Below, one piece after another: positions 27,115 through 36,234 of a stretch of DNA of 64,000 bases; the stretch's first letter is position 1; the number at the start of each line of letters is the position of its first letter. The notes below the pieces were generated by a model. The model ran no database searches. It worked only from the letters and a program-made list of their open reading frames with translations, and had not been told where the DNA came from. Where the stretch lies: NCBI RefSeq assembly GCF_913063105.1, contig NZ_CAJXYQ010000020.1, positions 31,023 to 95,022 of the forward strand, given 5' to 3'. A program made the translations under genes and the position numbers. Origin of the DNA: an uncultured Draconibacterium sp. (GTDB taxonomy: Bacteria; Bacteroidota; Bacteroidia; Bacteroidales; Prolixibacteraceae).

Positions 27115-27741
27115 ATGACAAAAAATCTGAAAATAAAAGTTTGCGGGATGAAATTCACCAAAAACCGCGAACAAGTAGAAGCACTCGATGTTGATTTGCT
27201 GGGCTACATTTTTTATGCTCCATCAAAACGATTTGTTGGCGATTCGCCAGATACAGGTTTGTTCCAGTCGACCAAACCGAAGGTGGGTGTTTTTGTCAAC
27301 GAAAATGCATTTGAAATTCTGGGCCTTGCAAAAAACCTGGGATTTAAATACATCCAGCTCCATGGCAAAGAGAACCCGAAATCCTGTGGAATATTAAGAA
27401 ATCAAGGTCTGCGTGTACTAAAAGCTTTTCCTATGGATGAGGAGTTTAATTTTGCAGATACCAACGTTTTTGAAGGAGTTGTTGATTATTTTCTATTCGA
27501 TACTAAAACGAAACAACATGGCGGATCGGGTAAAAAATTCAACTGGCAACTACTGGAAAACTACTGCGGAAACACACCCTTTTTCCTAAGTGGAGGAATT
27601 GGGCCGGATGACGCAGCAGAAATTAAAACGCTAAATCATCCGATGCTGGCCGGGGTTGATTTAAACAGTGGATTTGAAGTTGAACCCGGGCTAAAAAACA
27701 TTGATGAACTAAAACGATTTATAACTGAATTAAAAAAATAA
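27115..27741 (+). CDS. trpF: phosphoribosylanthranilate isomerase
   Basis: Carries out the Amadori rearrangement before TrpC. The 208-aa TIM barrel has the catalytic Cys in KVCGMKF, the YIFYAPSKRFV segment, VGVFVNEN, IQLHGKE, the LFDTKTKQHGGSGKKF phosphate-binding loop and the catalytic Asp in GVDLNSG. It starts at the ATG at 27115, 49 bases after trpC. A 212-base spacer separates it from trpB, the largest gap in the operon. Confidence 0.96.
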   Translation: MTKNLKIKVCGMKFTKNREQVEALDVDLLGYIFYAPSKRFVGDSPDTGLFQSTKPKVGVFVNENAFEILGLAKNLGFKYIQLHGKENPKSCGILRNQGLRVLKAFPMDEEFNFADTNVFEGVVDYFLFDTKTKQHGGSGKKFNWQLLENYCGNTPFFLSGGIGPDDAAEIKTLNHPMLAGVDLNSGFEVEPGLKNIDELKRFITELKK

Positions 27742-27953
27742 TGTACGAAAAATGATCGTACCGGATTATAAAAGGCATCTTCCGGCTTCGGTCTTCCTGC
27801 TACCAACTTTAATAGTATGAAAGGAGCATGGCCTAAGGAACACAAAAGGATATAAATAAATTAATCATGCGAGTTCCACGGGTATCGACCATCAAATATT
27901 TAACAGAGATCATATATGTTTGAAATACAAGATATTAACTAAATTATATTCAA
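27742..27953 (+). other. spacer inside the trp operon
   Basis: All other gaps in the operon are under 90 bases. This one holds three very short ATG ORFs (the first two overlapping as ATGA), none of them recognised, only one with a single Trp codon. No terminator hairpin was seen. It may be the scar of a lost element. Confidence 0.4.
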
Positions 27954-29135
27954 GTGAAATACCAAGTAAACGATAAAGGATATTACGGAGAATTCGGCGG
28001 GGCATGGATTCCGGAAATGATGTTCACCAATATTGATGAACTAAAACGCCGGTACCTCGAAATTATTGAAGCCGACGATTTTAAAAAAGAGTTCGACCTT
28101 CTGTTAAAAGACTACGTGGGGCGTCCATCGCCATTGTATTATGCCAGTCGCCTTTCGGAACATTATGGCAGCAAAATTTACCTCAAACGCGAAGACCTTA
28201 ACCATACCGGTTCGCACAAACTAAACAATACCATCGGGCAAATTTTGTTGGCACAAAAACTGGGAAAAACACGCATAATTGCTGAAACTGGTGCCGGCCA
28301 GCATGGTGTGGCTACTGCCACTGTTTGTGCACTAAAAGGCATAAAATGCATTGTATACATGGGGGCTTTAGATGTGTCGCGCCAGGCCCCAAATGTAAAG
28401 AAAATGAAAATGCTTGGAGCTGAGGTTATTCCCGTTCACAGTGGCAATAAAACACTAAAAGACGCCACCAACGAAGCCATGCGCGATTGGATTAACAACC
28501 CGGTAGATACCCACTACATTATCGGGTCGGTGGTAGGGCCACATCCCTACCCCGATATGGTTGCACGTTTTCAGTCGGTAATTAGTGCCGAAATGAAACA
28601 GCAATTACTACAAAAAACCGGATCAGAATTACCTACGCGAATTCTGGCATGTGTTGGTGGGGGAAGCAATGCTGCCGGTGCTTTTTACCACTACCTCGAT
28701 AACAAAGAGGTGGAACTGGTAGGCGTTGAGGCAGCCGGAAAAGGAATTAATACCGACGAAACTGCAGCAACTTTGGCTGTTGGCACACCGGGTGTTTTAC
28801 ATTCAAGCAAAACAATGCTGATGCAAAATACCGACGGACAAATTACCGAACCCTATTCAATCTCTGCCGGCTTAGATTATCCGGGAATAGGCCCTTTACA
28901 TGCGCATTTGCATAGAAGTGGACGCGCTAAATTTTTAGCCGCAACCGACGAAGAAGTGCTACAGGCCGTATTGCTGTTAACTCAAAAAGAAGGAATTATT
29001 CCGGCATTGGAATCAGCTCATGCATTGGCAGCTCTGGAGAAAATAAAAATGAATCCTGATGATGTAAATGTGATTAACCTATCGGGTAGCGGTAATAAAG
29101 ACATGGAAACCTACCTGAATTATTTTGGCTATTAA
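27954..29135 (+). CDS. trpB: tryptophan synthase beta chain
   Basis: Condenses indole with serine to tryptophan using pyridoxal phosphate. The 393-aa protein shows GYYGEFGGAWIPE at the N-terminus, the PLP lysine in NHTGSHKLNN near residue 87, AETGAGQHGVATAT, the phosphate-binding CVGGGSNAAG and the C-terminal NLSGSGNKDMETY. The start is a GTG at 27954; the frame meets a TAA 18 bases upstream and no ATG gives the conserved N-terminus. It is a canonical TrpB1-type subunit and pairs with the TrpA encoded 86 bases downstream. Confidence 0.97.
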   Translation: MKYQVNDKGYYGEFGGAWIPEMMFTNIDELKRRYLEIIEADDFKKEFDLLLKDYVGRPSPLYYASRLSEHYGSKIYLKREDLNHTGSHKLNNTIGQILLAQKLGKTRIIAETGAGQHGVATATVCALKGIKCIVYMGALDVSRQAPNVKKMKMLGAEVIPVHSGNKTLKDATNEAMRDWINNPVDTHYIIGSVVGPHPYPDMVARFQSVISAEMKQQLLQKTGSELPTRILACVGGGSNAAGAFYHYLDNKEVELVGVEAAGKGINTDETAATLAVGTPGVLHSSKTMLMQNTDGQITEPYSISAGLDYPGIGPLHAHLHRSGRAKFLAATDEEVLQAVLLLTQKEGIIPALESAHALAALEKIKMNPDDVNVINLSGSGNKDMETYLNYFGY

Positions 29136-29221
29136 AACAGTACCTGGCTTCAAAAATACAGCAAGTTAAAATACTAATTGTCTAATGCTTTGAGCTGCCA
29201 ACCTAAAAAAAACAAAATAAA

Positions 29222-30004
29222 ATGAGTAACAGAATTAATCAGCTTTTCGAGAGAAAAAAAGAAAATATATTCTCGGTGTATTTTACCGCCGGATACCCTA
29301 ATCTTAACGATACCGTTGAAATTATTCAGCAACTGGAAAAAAATGGTGCCGATTTAATAGAAATTGGAATGCCTTTTTCGGACCCTACCGCCGACGGACC
29401 AACCATACAACGCACCAGCGAAATAGCCTTGCAAAACGGCATGAACATAAAATTACTTTTCGAGCAACTAAAAGGTATTCGAAAGTCGGTTTCAATTCCA
29501 TTGGTTTTAATGGGTTATTTTAATCCTGTGTACCAATTTGGAGTAGAGGCGTTTTGCAAAGAATGTGTAGAGATAGGAATAGACGGCACCATATTACCCG
29601 ATTTGCCACTTGATGAATTCGAAAACGACTACAAAACAATTTTTGAGCAAAATAACCTGCACAATATTTTACTGATTACGCCCCAAACTTCAGAACAACG
29701 TATCACACAAATTGATAACGCCAGCAACGGTTTTATATACATGGTTTCATCATCATCAACCACCGGTGCAAGTAAAAAAGTAGAAGATTTTCACCAGGAT
29801 TATTTTGAACGGGTAAAAAACATGAAGCTTAAAAATCCGCGCCTCATCGGCTTTGGTATATCCGATCATGCAACTTTTAAAAACGCCTGCAAATATGCCA
29901 ACGGAGCAATTATTGGCAGTGCTTTTGTCAGCTCGTTCAGAAAAGAGGTAAAACCGGCCGATTCTATTTCAAAATTTGTTAAGCATATGCTTACTCCTGT
30001 ATAA
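29222..30004 (+). CDS. trpA: tryptophan synthase alpha chain
   Basis: Cleaves indole-3-glycerol phosphate to indole, which is channelled to TrpB. The 260-aa TIM barrel has the catalytic Glu47 in EIGMPFSDP and Asp58 in TADGP, the YFTAGYP opening, LMGYFNPVYQ, GTILPDLPLDE, the flexible loop VSSSSTTGASK, and GFGISD for phosphate binding. It is the last gene of the operon, completing trpEGDCFBA. No convincing terminator follows before the small genes at 30217. Confidence 0.97.
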   Translation: MSNRINQLFERKKENIFSVYFTAGYPNLNDTVEIIQQLEKNGADLIEIGMPFSDPTADGPTIQRTSEIALQNGMNIKLLFEQLKGIRKSVSIPLVLMGYFNPVYQFGVEAFCKECVEIGIDGTILPDLPLDEFENDYKTIFEQNNLHNILLITPQTSEQRITQIDNASNGFIYMVSSSSTTGASKKVEDFHQDYFERVKNMKLKNPRLIGFGISDHATFKNACKYANGAIIGSAFVSSFRKEVKPADSISKFVKHMLTPV

Positions 30005-30216
30005 AACATATCGTATACTTTTGGGCAGTTAAAAACAGTGTTAAGGAATGTTATGAAACACAAATGGGGTTGAATCGGCATAACTTTCAATCCATCAACC
30101 AAATAAATGAAAAGACACAAAAATGCCTGCGTTAATTAGTGTTAAAGAATATTTTGCAACATACTTTATTTGAATTTTGCTTGTTAAATTGATAACGAAC
30201 AATAAAAGAAAAAGCC

Positions 30217-30408
30217 ATGTTAGAATACGCAAAAGTAATTCTGCCCAAAGTAAGTTTTAGCAAAGAATTGTTCAGTAAAGAGTTAGCCAAATGCATTAAT
30301 TGGGTAGAACCTGTTCAGGTACAGGAATTATATACCTGGTGTTACAAAAATTTTAATCACATGTACCCCGATGTTTTGGCAGATGCCTTTTCGAACATCG
30401 CGGCTTAA
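30217..30408 (+). CDS. conserved 63-aa protein, copy 1
   Basis: A small protein, MLEYAKVILPKVSF at the start and ADAFSNIAA at the end, about 76% identical by eye to the 63-aa protein at 30705. It is soluble and mixed-charge, with one cysteine in AKCIN and one in TWCY, four aromatic residues in the YTWCYKNFNHMYP region, and no signal peptide. A dedicated terminator follows, so it is a single-gene transcript. I believe related small proteins occur in other Bacteroidota, but I know no function. The conserved aromatic/Cys half suggests a structured helical fold. Confidence 0.75.
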   Translation: MLEYAKVILPKVSFSKELFSKELAKCINWVEPVQVQELYTWCYKNFNHMYPDVLADAFSNIAA

Positions 30409-30420
30409 AAGTATGAACCG

Positions 30421-30445
30421 GGCGGGAAATTTTCCCGCCTTTTTT
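30421..30445 (+). terminator. terminator of small gene copy 1
   Basis: GGCGGGA (30421-30427) pairs with TCCCGCC (30433-30439), extendable into the loop, followed by six T. It starts 12 bases after the stop codon. Confidence 0.9.
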
Positions 30446-30704
30446 ATGGTTAATAAACCAAGGGTAATCTCAACCAATTGCTTAACCAACAACCGGCAAA
30501 TCCTTTATATTTACGCTACGTTTTCCTAAATATCACTTCACTTTTTCTGAAGACGAAAATCCAAACCTGGGCTTTACCACTCATTTTCAGGCATTTTACA
30601 AAAACCAGAAAATTTGCCCCCTGGGTTACAGTTTTTACACTATTCTATAACATAAAATTTCTTATCGAATCATCTTAAATTCATACATCATTAAATCGGT
30701 AAGT

Positions 30705-30896
30705 ATGTTTGAATACGCAAAAGTAATTCTGCCCAAAGTAAGTTTTAGCAAACAATTATTCAGGAAAGAATTAAGCAAATGTATTAACTGGGTAGAGCAA
30801 AACCAGGTAGAAGAATTGTATACCTGGTGTTGTAACAATTTTAATCACCAGTACCCCGATGTTTTAGCTGAGGCTTTTTCCGACATCGCGGCGTAA
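30705..30896 (+). CDS. conserved 63-aa protein, copy 2
   Basis: Paralogue of the protein at 30217, same length, differing mostly by conservative changes (LFSKELAK to LFRKELSK, PVQVQEL to NQVEEL, YKNFNHMYP to CNNFNHQYP). The middle NWVE and the C-terminal PDVLA-AFS-IAA are retained. The two cysteines of copy 1 are kept and one is added (TWCC). Its own GC-rich terminator follows. The 296 bases between the copies share no obvious similarity with the region before copy 1, so the duplication is probably old and confined to the coding part plus the terminator design. Confidence 0.75.
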   Translation: MFEYAKVILPKVSFSKQLFRKELSKCINWVEQNQVEELYTWCCNNFNHQYPDVLAEAFSDIAA

Positions 30897-30916
30897 GTTA
30901 AATTCAGTTTCTAACC

Positions 30917-30941
30917 GGGCGGGATTAACCCCGCCTTTTTT
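30917..30941 (+). terminator. terminator of small gene copy 2
   Basis: GGCGGG (30918-30923) pairs with CCCGCC (30930-30935), followed by six T. It closely resembles the terminator of copy 1. Confidence 0.88.
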
Positions 30942-31473
30942 ATGGGTAAACTTCAGGCTGCCATCTGCAAAAGCCTCCTTTTTGTCAGCAAACAACATTC
31001 AAGCCCCCAACTAACCTTATATCAATACTTTCTGTGCTTTTGTGTGCTGTATTATGTAGTTGGTTGATAAAAAAACCGGCGTATTTCTCCATTCCTTAAG
31101 TTTGAACAAAAAGCTAAAATGTTCGGAAATCGTTCAACAACAATTTCCAACAGGTAAACAACATTAAACAGGGGGTTCGGGGAATTAGAGAACGTTAACA
31201 GCGGCACTCCATTTTTTTACATAGAAACAGAATTAAACAGCATTTAAAATGTAAAAAGTGCAAGTATCTGACCGGCTGGCAGATAAACAGACTCCCGTTT
31301 CCCCGACGGGAGTTTTCTTCTTTTTTGAAGGCAAGAACAAAAGCGAAGGGTTTAAACGCTTGAGTATTAACATAAACTTTATCAATTAATCGAGCACAGA
31401 AAATCATTTAACAAAAAACTATGACCGCAGTGCAGGTATTAGGCGATAAATTTTAATCAACAAATTGAATCAT
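30942..31473 (+). other. upstream region of the SusC gene with a structured, terminated RNA candidate
   Basis: No protein gene is supported here. A hairpin TATCTG/CAGATA (31265-31270 with 31280-31285) is immediately followed by the terminator at 31291-31326. Whatever is transcribed before 31291 would end there, 148 bases before the SusC start. It could be a short non-coding RNA or a leader with premature termination. Confidence 0.4.
31291..31326 (+). terminator. intrinsic terminator upstream of the SusC gene
   Basis: ACTCCCGT (31291-31298) pairs with ACGGGAGT (31306-31313), a perfect 8-bp stem with a 7-base loop, then a T-rich stretch. No gene ends nearby on this strand, so it must end a leader or an unannotated small RNA. 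Confidence 0.75.
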
Positions 31474-34400
31474 ATGAAAAAACTACTTCTACTAGTTGTG
31501 GCTTTGTTTTGCGGGGTGAGTTTAATTTTCGCCCAAACAAAGCAAATCAGGGGTACGGTTACTTCATCACAAGATGGAATGCCTATACCCGGTGTTTCGG
31601 TTGTAGTAAAAGGTACTACCTCCGGAACCACTACCGATTTGGACGGTAACTTTACGTTCACCGCTCCTGTAAATGAAATCCTTGTGTTCTCCTTTGTTGG
31701 GATGAAACGCCAGGATGTGCCAATTACCGATGCCTCGGTATATAATGTGGCACTTGATCCCGATATTATTGGTGTTGACGAGGTTATGGTTGTTGCTTAT
31801 GGTACGGCCAAAAAAGAATCGTTTACCGGCTCGGCAGGAGTTGTAGATAACGAAGTGCTCAGAAACCGACCTGTTGCTGATATATCGAAGGCACTTGAAG
31901 GGCAGGTAGCCGGAGTACAAACAACTTCGGGCACCGGACAACCGGGTGAAGGAGCAGAGATTATAATTCGTGGTTTTGGATCGATCAACTCCAGCAACAA
32001 TCCCCTGTATGTGGTTGACGGAGTGCCTTTTGATGGCAACCTGAATTCAATAAACCCGGGCGACATCGAGTCGATGACCATTCTTAAAGATGCTTCGGCA
32101 GGTGCACTTTATGGCTCTCGTGGAGCAAACGGTGTTGTAGTTATTACCACCAAAAAAGGGCAATCAAAAGAACTGTCGGTTGAGTTAAAAGCAACCTACG
32201 GTTTTTCAAGCCGCGCCATAAAACCATACGAAACCCTGAGTACTGCCGACTTTATCGAAGCATCGTTTCAGGGCTACAAAAATGCCTTAATTTATACTGA
32301 TGGTGTACACCCCGACCTGGCCGGACCAATGGCAGTAGAAGCAATGAAAGGAAGCACCGGTATATTTGGTTCAAACGAAATGTATAACCCATACAATATG
32401 CCGGTATCTGAACTAATCGATCCACAAACAGGGCAGGTAAATTCTTCAGCCAAATTACTTTACGAATCAGACTGGCTGGATGAAGTAACCAATGGCGATG
32501 CTACCCGCCAGGAATATCAACTGTTTATTAATGGCGGTTCTGAAAACTCGAAAGTATTTACATCGCTGGCTTACCTTAAAGATGAAGGATTGTTAAAAAC
32601 TACTGACTTTGAACGTATCTCGGGAAGGATTGGTGCCGAGCTTACACCAAAAAACTGGTTAAAATACGGAGGAAATGTCAATTTCTCGAAAACCGAAACC
32701 AATTATCTGGGTTATGATGGAACCACATCAAACTCGAATGTTTGGTATTCTGCACAATTTATGGCGCCCATTTATCCGGTTTATGTTCAGGATGAAAACG
32801 GAAATCCTATTTTATCTGAAACCGGGACGAAACAATACGACTACGGCTTAACACGTCCGGCAGGGGCCAACCCTAACTGGAACCCTGTAGCCACGTTGTT
32901 TGAAGACTCTTACGAAACCACAGCAGATAACCTATCGGGCAGATTTCATCTTGATTTACTGGGTATTGGTATTGGCAATAAACTGGAGGGCTTAAGCCTT
33001 TCGGCAAATGTAGGTTTTGACTACATTAATACCAACCAAACCATATATTGGAACCCTGATTTTGGAAACGCAGCCACCATTGGCGGATACCTCGATAAAA
33101 TTAATCAGCGAAGCCTGTCGTATACCATTAACCAACTGGTGCGTTACGAAAAAGACTTTGGCAAGCACAGTTTTAATATTTTAGCCGGACACGAGTTTTA
33201 CAAGCTTACCGTAAACGAACTGGAAGGTGCAAAATCGGGGTTCCCGTATTCGGGTATAAAAGAACTGGCACCGGGATCAACTACATCAGGCCTTACCTCG
33301 TTTGAAGATAATTACTCCATCGAGTCTTTCCTTTCGAACCTGACCTACGATTATGCCGACAAATATTACCTTTCGGCCAGTTTCCGTACCGATGGTTCAT
33401 CGCGTTTTCACAAAGATTATCGCTGGGGAGAATTTTGGTCGGTTGGCGGCTCATGGCGCATAAGCGAAGAAAGCTTTATGGAGGAAATGACCTTTTTTGA
33501 CAACTTAAAACTTAAAGCAAGTTACGGAAAACAAGGAAACGACAATATTGGTACTTTTTATGGCTGGCAGTCGCTTTACAACCTCGATTGGGCAAATGCC
33601 AACCTCAACGGGGCCTTGCTTTCGTCGTTAGAAAATACCTCGATAAAATGGGAAGAAAACAATAATTTTAACGTTGGTATTGATGCCGTACTTTTTGATA
33701 AATTTGATATTAGCCTGGAATATTACCGCCGACGCACAGTGGATATGCTAATGGAAAAACCCATGGCAACATCGCTCGGTTTCGATAGTTATTGGGCCAA
33801 TGTTGGCGAGATGCTTAACTCCGGTTTCGAATTTAACTCGAACCTGAACCTGATTTCGAACCCAAATTTTGTGTGGAATGCAAACCTGAATCTTACAACG
33901 CTTAAAAACGAAATTGTTGAGCTGGATGGCGAAACCGACCAGATTGTTAATGGCAACCTCATCCAGCGCAAAGGCGAAGAAATTAATTCGTACTACCTGG
34001 CCCAATCGGCAGGTGTTGATGTGGCAACAGGAGCGCAACTGTACTGGGTTTACGACCTCGATGAATTCGGAGATCCCGGAGAATCGTACATCTCCAACGA
34101 TTTCCAGAAAGCTTCACAAAGCAAAAAAATATCGGGTAGTCGCATTCCTGATTTGTACGGAGGTTTTGGAAGTAGTTTCGTACTTTACAAAAACTTCGAT
34201 ATGTCGTTTATGACTACCTTCTCGCTTGGTGGTGAGGTTTATGAAAGCGTTTATGTAAACCTGCTGAACCCGATTTACATTGGAACCAATTATGCTGCAA
34301 ATGTTGAACGCGCCTGGCGTAAACCCGGTGATGTAACCGATATTCCGCGCATTCAGAACGGTACCGGTTTCTCGCGCCCGTTTACCGATAGCCAGCTGAT

Positions 34401-34629
34401 TGATGCATCGTATTTTGCCATAAAAAACATTACCGTAGGCTACACCTTACCTAAGAACATCCTGCAAAATGCCGGAATCGAAAGTGTACGTGCCTTCGTT
34501 TCTGTTGATAACCTGGCCATATTCTCTCACCTCGACGGGATGAATCCGCAGTACAATTTTACCGGTTCAACCGACTTCTCGTACACTCCGGTAAGAACAA
34601 GTCTTTTCGGAATCGAATTAAAATTTTAA
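31474..34629 (+). CDS. SusC/RagA-type TonB-dependent outer-membrane transporter
   Basis: A 1051-aa TonB-dependent importer that works with a SusD lipoprotein to take up glycans or peptides. After a signal peptide ending IFAQ comes a carboxypeptidase-like domain (residues ~25-100, with IRGTVTSSQDGMPIPGVSVVVKGTTSGT and FSFVGMKRQ), then the TonB-box region VDEVMVVAYGTAKKESFTGS, the plug with ADISKALEGQVAGVQ, IIIRGFGSINSSNNPLYVVDGV and GALYGSRGANGVVVITTKKG, and the barrel ending in TSLFGIELKF. There is no N-terminal anti-sigma-interacting domain and no sigma or anti-sigma gene beside it. No sulfatase or glycoside hydrolase is nearby, so the substrate is unknown. Confidence 0.95.
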   Translation: MKKLLLLVVALFCGVSLIFAQTKQIRGTVTSSQDGMPIPGVSVVVKGTTSGTTTDLDGNFTFTAPVNEILVFSFVGMKRQDVPITDASVYNVALDPDIIGVDEVMVVAYGTAKKESFTGSAGVVDNEVLRNRPVADISKALEGQVAGVQTTSGTGQPGEGAEIIIRGFGSINSSNNPLYVVDGVPFDGNLNSINPGDIESMTILKDASAGALYGSRGANGVVVITTKKGQSKELSVELKATYGFSSRAIKPYETLSTADFIEASFQGYKNALIYTDGVHPDLAGPMAVEAMKGSTGIFGSNEMYNPYNMPVSELIDPQTGQVNSSAKLLYESDWLDEVTNGDATRQEYQLFINGGSENSKVFTSLAYLKDEGLLKTTDFERISGRIGAELTPKNWLKYGGNVNFSKTETNYLGYDGTTSNSNVWYSAQFMAPIYPVYVQDENGNPILSETGTKQYDYGLTRPAGANPNWNPVATLFEDSYETTADNLSGRFHLDLLGIGIGNKLEGLSLSANVGFDYINTNQTIYWNPDFGNAATIGGYLDKINQRSLSYTINQLVRYEKDFGKHSFNILAGHEFYKLTVNELEGAKSGFPYSGIKELAPGSTTSGLTSFEDNYSIESFLSNLTYDYADKYYLSASFRTDGSSRFHKDYRWGEFWSVGGSWRISEESFMEEMTFFDNLKLKASYGKQGNDNIGTFYGWQSLYNLDWANANLNGALLSSLENTSIKWEENNNFNVGIDAVLFDKFDISLEYYRRRTVDMLMEKPMATSLGFDSYWANVGEMLNSGFEFNSNLNLISNPNFVWNANLNLTTLKNEIVELDGETDQIVNGNLIQRKGEEINSYYLAQSAGVDVATGAQLYWVYDLDEFGDPGESYISNDFQKASQSKKISGSRIPDLYGGFGSSFVLYKNFDMSFMTTFSLGGEVYESVYVNLLNPIYIGTNYAANVERAWRKPGDVTDIPRIQNGTGFSRPFTDSQLIDASYFAIKNITVGYTLPKNILQNAGIESVRAFVSVDNLAIFSHLDGMNPQYNFTGSTDFSYTPVRTSLFGIELKF

Positions 34630-34641
34630 AACATTCAGATC

Positions 34642-36222
34642 ATGAAATTATATAAGATCCTTTTTCTGTTATTTTTAACAATTGTAGGTTTCTCGTGTCA
34701 GGATGAACTTGATACCAACCCTACAGACAGCACATCGGGCGATGTTTTATTTTCCGATGTACAAAAAGCCAATGTGGCACTTAACGGTATTTACCGCGCC
34801 ATGTACGTGGCCGAAGAGTGGTCGGCGAACTGGGCCGATGAAGAATTTGGCGTTACCGCATTTATGCTTACCTACGACCTGATGGGTGAAGACATGGTGC
34901 AAAACGAAGGCGGTAGTGGCTGGTTTTGGTTTGACTACATGTATAATGTAAAATCAGACTATACCCATAAAAGCGGACGCCCCTATTCGGTGTGGTTTTT
35001 CTATTACACGGTTATTTCGAATGCGAATTCAATTATTGCGGCAGCAGATAATATTACCGGTGCACCATCCGAAATTAATAGCCTTATCGGGCAGGCCTAT
35101 GCCTTGCGTGCCTATGCCTATTTCAGCCTGATTCGGTTTTACCAGCAAACTTATATGGGCAACCAGGATGCTCCGGGTGTGCCTATTTATACCGAACCAA
35201 CAACCAATGCTTCGGAAGGTGCACCACGCGGAACAGTAGCTGATGTTTACACTCAAATTGATGCCGATATCGAGCAAGCCATTTCTTTACTGGATCCTGA
35301 AGCTGCTGCACCACGAACTCATCCGTCGCATATCGATTATTATGTGGCCAATGGCCTGAAGGCACAGATTGCTCTTGAAAAGAATGATTGGGCCACAGCT
35401 GAATCAGCAGCAACTACTGCCATGAGCGGTGGTACCACCATGTTAACGCGCGAAAACCTTGAAAATGGCTTTGCATTTAACGATGCCAATGCACGCACAG
35501 TACTTTGGGGCTTGCAACTAATTGCTGAACACGCTGATGGATACCAGTCGTTTTACGGACACATGGATGCCAGTGCCCAGTTTTATGCCGAGAGTGCACG
35601 TAAATGCATCAGCACCTGGCTGTTCGACCAAATGTCGAATAACGATGTAAGGAAATATGTATGGTGGAACGGACCACTTGATGTGGATGCCGACCTGGGA
35701 CCAGCACTTAGTTACAACCAGTTTAAATTTCAGTTTTCAGATCCAACAAACGCTTTGGGCGATTATATTCTGATGCGCCATGAAGAAATGATGCTGATAA
35801 AAGCTGAAGCCCAGTGTATGCAATCGAAATATCCACAGGCAAGAACCACGCTCTATGAACTTATGGCAGAGCGCGAATTAAACTACGACATTTCAGGCGT
35901 AAGCGATGCCAATACATTAACCGTTAATGATGCCAACGGTCCAACAACACCCGCTGGCGGTTCATCAACCTTACTCGACGAGATTATTCTGCAACGCCGC
36001 ATTGAGTTGTGGGGTGAGGTAGGTCGCATTCTGGATATCAAACGATTAAAAACAGGCTTCTCTCGCAACTTTGCCGGTAGCAACCATACGCAAAAATTGC
36101 TTTCGCGCAATACACTCGATCCTGAATATCCTGATTTTGTGATGTCGATACCACAATCGGAGTTTGATGGTAATAAGAGTATGAACGAGGTAAACGACCA
36201 AAACCCATGGGCCGACAATTAA
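34642..36222 (+). CDS. SusD/RagB-type substrate-binding lipoprotein
   Basis: A 526-aa surface lipoprotein that caps the SusC transporter. The signal peptide ends in the lipobox FSCQ (Cys near residue 20). The early DELDTNPTD motif, the TPR-like helices with QAYALRAYAYFSLIRFYQQTYMG, and the C-terminal EIILQRRIELWGEVGRILDIKRLKTGFSR are characteristic of the SusD family, and the protein ends with the usual NPWADN. It starts 12 bases after the SusC stop, consistent with an operon. Substrate specificity cannot be read from the sequence. Confidence 0.95.
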   Translation: MKLYKILFLLFLTIVGFSCQDELDTNPTDSTSGDVLFSDVQKANVALNGIYRAMYVAEEWSANWADEEFGVTAFMLTYDLMGEDMVQNEGGSGWFWFDYMYNVKSDYTHKSGRPYSVWFFYYTVISNANSIIAAADNITGAPSEINSLIGQAYALRAYAYFSLIRFYQQTYMGNQDAPGVPIYTEPTTNASEGAPRGTVADVYTQIDADIEQAISLLDPEAAAPRTHPSHIDYYVANGLKAQIALEKNDWATAESAATTAMSGGTTMLTRENLENGFAFNDANARTVLWGLQLIAEHADGYQSFYGHMDASAQFYAESARKCISTWLFDQMSNNDVRKYVWWNGPLDVDADLGPALSYNQFKFQFSDPTNALGDYILMRHEEMMLIKAEAQCMQSKYPQARTTLYELMAERELNYDISGVSDANTLTVNDANGPTTPAGGSSTLLDEIILQRRIELWGEVGRILDIKRLKTGFSRNFAGSNHTQKLLSRNTLDPEYPDFVMSIPQSEFDGNKSMNEVNDQNPWADN

Positions 36223-36234
36223 AAATTACGAATT

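Noticed and set aside
27742..27953. A third Trp attenuator between trpF and trpB
   Set aside because: Only one Trp codon occurs in the small ORFs and no terminator follows.
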